A stretch of 26,526 bases of DNA from JAPLKX01 sp035530195. Lineage in GTDB: Bacteria; Hydrogenedentota; Hydrogenedentia; Hydrogenedentales; SLHB01. Position numbers and translations under genes: made by a program. Location: NCBI GenBank assembly GCA_035530195.1, contig DATKVG010000085.1:1-26526 (forward strand), given 5' to 3'. The notes under the pieces were generated by a model. It had not been told where the DNA came from, did not search any database, and worked only from the letters and a program-made list of their open reading frames with translations. Every line of letters begins with the position of its first letter. The stretch's first letter is position 1. Shown piece by piece: positions 24,258-26,526 of this stretch.

Positions 24258-25199
24258 TCACGCCTTGTTCAGCCGGTGCCTGTAGTAATCGAGGATGACG
24301 GCGGCGACGATGACGCCGCCGGTGACGAGGCGTTTTGTGGATTCCTGTGCGCCGAGCGTTGCGAGGCCGACGGCGAGTACGGCGATGATGATAACGCCGA
24401 AGAATGAGTTGACCACGGAACCGCGGCCGCCCATCAGGCTTGTGCCGCCGATGACGACCGCGGCGATCGCCTGGAGTTCAAACCCGATCCCCGCATTCGG
24501 GTCGGCTGCGCCGAGCCGCGAACATTGCATCATGCCGGCCAGCGATGCGAGCAGGCCGCTCAACGCGAACACGGACACAGTCAGCGCGCGGGTGCGGATG
24601 CCGGAGAGGCGGGCCGACTCGGGGTTCGCGCCGAGCGCCAGGGCGTGTCGGCCGAACACTGTGCCGGACAGGGCAACCTGGCCCGCGACTACGACGGCGA
24701 TGGCCAGCATGAACGGCAGCGACAGGCCGAACGCGGCCACTTCCGAGACGCGCTCGATCGGCTCGCCCACGTAGACGGTGCGCGACTGCGTCAGGATGTA
24801 CGTGGCGCCGCTGGCCACCTCGAGCATGCCCAGCGTCACGATAAACGACGGCAGCCGCCACCGCACAACGAGCAGGCCATTCAAGATACCGCAGGCGAGG
24901 CCCGTTGTTAGGCATGCGGCAATCGCCACGGGCAGTGGCAGCTCAAACCGCACCAGGCACACGCCCAGCACGGCGCTGCCGAGGCCGAGAACCGAACCTA
25001 CGGACAAGTCGATGCCACCGATGATGAGGACAAACGTCATCCCGACCGCGACCACCATCGCGTCGGGGATTTGGTTTGCGATGTTGCGGAACGTGCCGAA
25101 CTGGAGGAAGTTTTGTGTGGAAACTCCGAAGATGAGCACGAGCCCGGCGATCACCAGGGCCAGCGCCACGTAGTCCGTCAGCAACCGCCGGTAATTCAT
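24258..25199 (-). CDS. Sugar-type ABC transporter permease (RbsC-like)
   Basis: A 313-residue inner-membrane permease of the ribose/xylose/galactose ABC class (BPD_transp_2). It has about eight to ten hydrophobic segments and the typical motifs GMTFVLIIGGIDLSVGSVLG (52-71), the LPSFIVTLGML segment, and GIGFELQAIAAVVIGGTSLM (in part) followed by GGRGS, the EAA-like loop that docks on the ATPase. Its ATG shares one base with the TGA of the binding-protein gene (TGATG), so the two are translationally coupled. No ATP-binding protein gene lies downstream; the next gene on this strand is citrate synthase, 500 bases away. The permease must use an ATPase coded elsewhere, or one beyond the right edge. 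Confidence 0.92.
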   Translation of the reverse strand: MNYRRLLTDYVALALVIAGLVLIFGVSTQNFLQFGTFRNIANQIPDAMVVAVGMTFVLIIGGIDLSVGSVLGLGSAVLGVCLVRFELPLPVAIAACLTTGLACGILNGLLVVRWRLPSFIVTLGMLEVASGATYILTQSRTVYVGEPIERVSEVAAFGLSLPFMLAIAVVVAGQVALSGTVFGRHALALGANPESARLSGIRTRALTVSVFALSGLLASLAGMMQCSRLGAADPNAGIGFELQAIAAVVIGGTSLMGGRGSVVNSFFGVIIIAVLAVGLATLGAQESTKRLVTGGVIVAAVILDYYRHRLNKA

Positions 25200-26146
25200 C
25201 AGCCGCCGACTTCCGCCAGCGTGATCAGATCCACGGGCGTCTCGCGGTCGGCGGGGGCGGCCTTGGTTTTGATCATATCGAGTGCGTATTCGATTCCAAA
25301 CACGGCGAGTTGGTCGGCGTGCTGTTCAATCGTGGCCAGGATCGAGCCGTCTTTGATCCGCTCTCGAACGGCGCTGATGCCGTCGTACCCGATGACAAGC
25401 ACCTGGCCGACCTTGTCGGCCGATTTCAGTGCGGCGACCGCGCCCAGCGCCATGCTGTCGTTCGCGCACAGGACCGCTTTCAGTTCCGGATGCTCGGTAA
25501 TCATGGCCGCTACGACCTGGTTGGCCTTCGCCATCTCCCAACTGCCCGACTGCGAGGTCACGATCTTCATGCCGGCGGCGTTCATGGCATCCTCGAACCC
25601 GAGCTTGCGCTGGATGCCGTTGAAGGCCGTCGGCACGCCCTCGACGATCGCCACGGGATCGCCCGGCTGCAGTTTTGCGGCAAGAAAATCGGCGACGGTC
25701 TTTGCGCCCTTGCGGTTGTCCGGCCCGACAAACGGGATCTTGATTCCACGCTCGGCGAGCACGGCGTCGTCGAGCTTGTTATCGATATTGACAACCACCA
25801 CGCCGGCGTCCTGCGCCTTCTGGCAGGCGGCAACGAGGGCTTTTGAATCGGCGGGCGCGATCACGATGGCCTGGACGCCCTGCGACACCATGTTCTCGAC
25901 AAGCTGGATCTGCCGGTTGACATCGAGTTCGTCTTTGATGCCGTTGCAGATCAGATCGTACTCGCCTGAATGCGCCGCCTGATGGTTTTTCGCGCCCTGC
26001 TCCATCGTCAGGAAGAATTCGTTGGCCAGCGACTTCATGATGAGCGCAATGCGCGGTTTGGCGGGCGCAGCCGACCCGTTCTGTTGACCGCCGCACCCGC
26101 TTAGAATTACACAGAAAACCAATGCAGCAGCCGCCGTGCCTTTCAT
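25199..26146 (-). CDS. Sugar-binding lipoprotein of an ABC transporter (RbsB-like)
   Basis: A 315-residue periplasmic-binding protein of the ribose/galactose-binding class (Peripla_BP_4). It begins MKGTAAAALVFCVILSGCGG, a lipoprotein signal with lipobox LSG-C18, so it is anchored to a membrane. The mature part starts with the family pattern RIALIMKSLANEFFLTMEQG, with ligand-contact regions such as QGVQAIVIAPADSKAL, VVVVNIDNKLDD and AVLCANDSMALGAVAAL. The sugar cannot be deduced. The ATG at 26146 follows AGGAGG at ideal spacing; in-frame codons upstream to 26242 cross a 9-bp repeat array and encode an SDG/SDR artefact. It is the first gene of the pair with the permease. A possible -10 (TAGAAT, 26208-26213, minus) would place the repeat array in the mRNA leader. 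Confidence 0.92.
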   Translation of the reverse strand: MKGTAAAALVFCVILSGCGGQQNGSAAPAKPRIALIMKSLANEFFLTMEQGAKNHQAAHSGEYDLICNGIKDELDVNRQIQLVENMVSQGVQAIVIAPADSKALVAACQKAQDAGVVVVNIDNKLDDAVLAERGIKIPFVGPDNRKGAKTVADFLAAKLQPGDPVAIVEGVPTAFNGIQRKLGFEDAMNAAGMKIVTSQSGSWEMAKANQVVAAMITEHPELKAVLCANDSMALGAVAALKSADKVGQVLVIGYDGISAVRERIKDGSILATIEQHADQLAVFGIEYALDMIKTKAAPADRETPVDLITLAEVGG

Positions 26147-26173
26147 GTGAAACCTCCTGCGTAAGTCGTTTCT

Positions 26174-26209
26174 GTCCGATCTGTCGGATCCGTCCGATCC
26201 GTCCGACAT
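26174..26209 (-). repeat. 9-bp tandem array in the binding-protein leader
   Basis: Four units on the plus strand: GTCCGATCT, GTCGGATCC, GTCCGATCC, GTCCGACAT. In reverse complement they are the GACGGATCN unit found at 17996-18025. The array ends 17 bases before the AGGAGG of the binding-protein gene. Confidence 0.75.
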
Positions 26210-26258
26210 TCTAGCACGCCTTCCCCTCCAAGAGGCAGACACACGCGGAGCTTGTCAC

Positions 26259-26339
26259 GCCCCTTCAGGGCTTCCTGCATTGCGACATCTTGTTCCTGGG
26301 GCGTTGCCCCAGGCTGACATGTTTGGCCCCTTCAGGGCC
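26259..26339. repeat. Cluster of short GC-rich hairpins
   Basis: Includes GCCCCTTCAGGGC (26259-26271), an 8-bp stem CCTGGGGC-GTT-GCCCCAGG (26295-26313) and GGCCCCTTCAGGGCC (26325-26339). The arrangement resembles repeats scattered between genes in planctomycete-like genomes; this is from memory. Confidence 0.6.
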
Positions 26340-26348
26340 ATCTGACGA

Positions 26349-26526
26349 TCCGCAGTCTGGAACCTGTCAATCCGCAGTCTGGAACCTGTCAATCCGCAGT
26401 CTGGAACCTGTCAATCCGCAGTCTGGAACCTATCAATCCGCAGTCTGGAACCTGTCAATCCGCAGTCTGGAACCTGTCAATCCGCAGTCTGGAACCTGTC
26501 AATCCGCAGTCTGGAACCTGTCAATC
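26349..26526 (+). repeat. 22-bp tandem repeat array, open at the right edge
   Basis: Eight full units of 22 bases (26349-26524) plus two bases of a ninth, starting TCCGCAGTCTGGAACCTG. All are identical except unit 4 (26415-26436), which has CCTATCAA for CCTGTCAA. There are no spacers, so it is not a CRISPR array, and 22 is not a multiple of three, so it does not encode a repeated peptide in one frame. The array continues beyond the window. Confidence 0.95.

Noticed and set aside
26147..26242. 32-codon extension of the binding protein with SDGSDGSDRSDRND
   Set aside because: It is the 9-bp array translated; the lipoprotein signal and AGGAGG mark the start at 26146.
26349..26526. CRISPR array
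   Set aside because: Units are directly adjacent without spacers, and no cas gene is present.

Overview
This is a GC-rich bacterial chromosomal window with 16 supported protein genes, one doubtful gene remnant and an unusual density of short intergenic repeats. No rRNA, tRNA, CRISPR array, phage or intact transposase gene was seen. The gene set suggests a Planctomycetota / Lentisphaerota / Candidatus Hydrogenedentota-like organism. It includes an ECF sigma factor fused to a large carboxypeptidase-regulatory-like ectodomain, a Tat-exported sulfatase beside a Tat-type Gfo/Idh/MocA oxidoreductase, a secreted neutral-ceramidase-like protein, a very large DUF2339-type membrane protein and an archaeal/eukaryotic-type prolyl-tRNA synthetase. 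This placement is an inference from gene families; no marker gene was compared.

Layout. 1-278: AT-rich left edge with a leftward promoter and a metalloregulator-like palindrome. 279-2571: mnmA (-) and a D-2-hydroxyacid dehydrogenase (+), divergent. 2718-5019 (+): a compact operon of a cysteine-rich membrane protein, a 36-residue tryptophan-rich membrane microprotein and a glutamate/aspartate-type symporter. 5024-7153 (-): cstA-type transporter behind an unknown 147-residue gene, driven by a good sigma-70 promoter at 7184-7212. 7663-11280 (+): the membrane-tethered sigma factor. 11352-12947 (-): secreted six-hairpin glycosidase-like protein. 12948-13549: repeat-filled divergent spacer. 13550-17995 (+): ceramidase-like protein and DUF2339 protein separated by two covarying hairpins. 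18109-22349 (+): proS, sulfatase and Gfo/Idh/MocA oxidoreductase, with palindromic elements in both gaps. 22452-23741 (-): citrate synthase. 24258-26146 (-): sugar-type ABC permease and lipoprotein binding protein with no ATPase gene in view. 26174-26526: several repeat families, including a 22-bp tandem array that runs off the window.

How the genes fit together. The symporter, the CstA-type transporter, the sugar ABC components and citrate synthase fit scavenging of amino acids, peptides or pyruvate and sugars feeding central metabolism. The sulfatase, oxidoreductase, glycosidase-like and ceramidase-like proteins fit degradation of sulfated or complex polymers outside the cytoplasm. The sigma factor fusion is the best candidate for an unusual system: one polypeptide appears to hold an extracytoplasmic sensor-like region, a membrane anchor and a transcription factor. 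The second is the three-gene cysteine-rich protein / microprotein / symporter operon. The intergenic repeats (9-bp tandem arrays ahead of three genes, paired hairpins, a 103-bp perfect inverted repeat, a repeat shared by two loci 2.9 kb apart) form a third layer that the genes do not explain.
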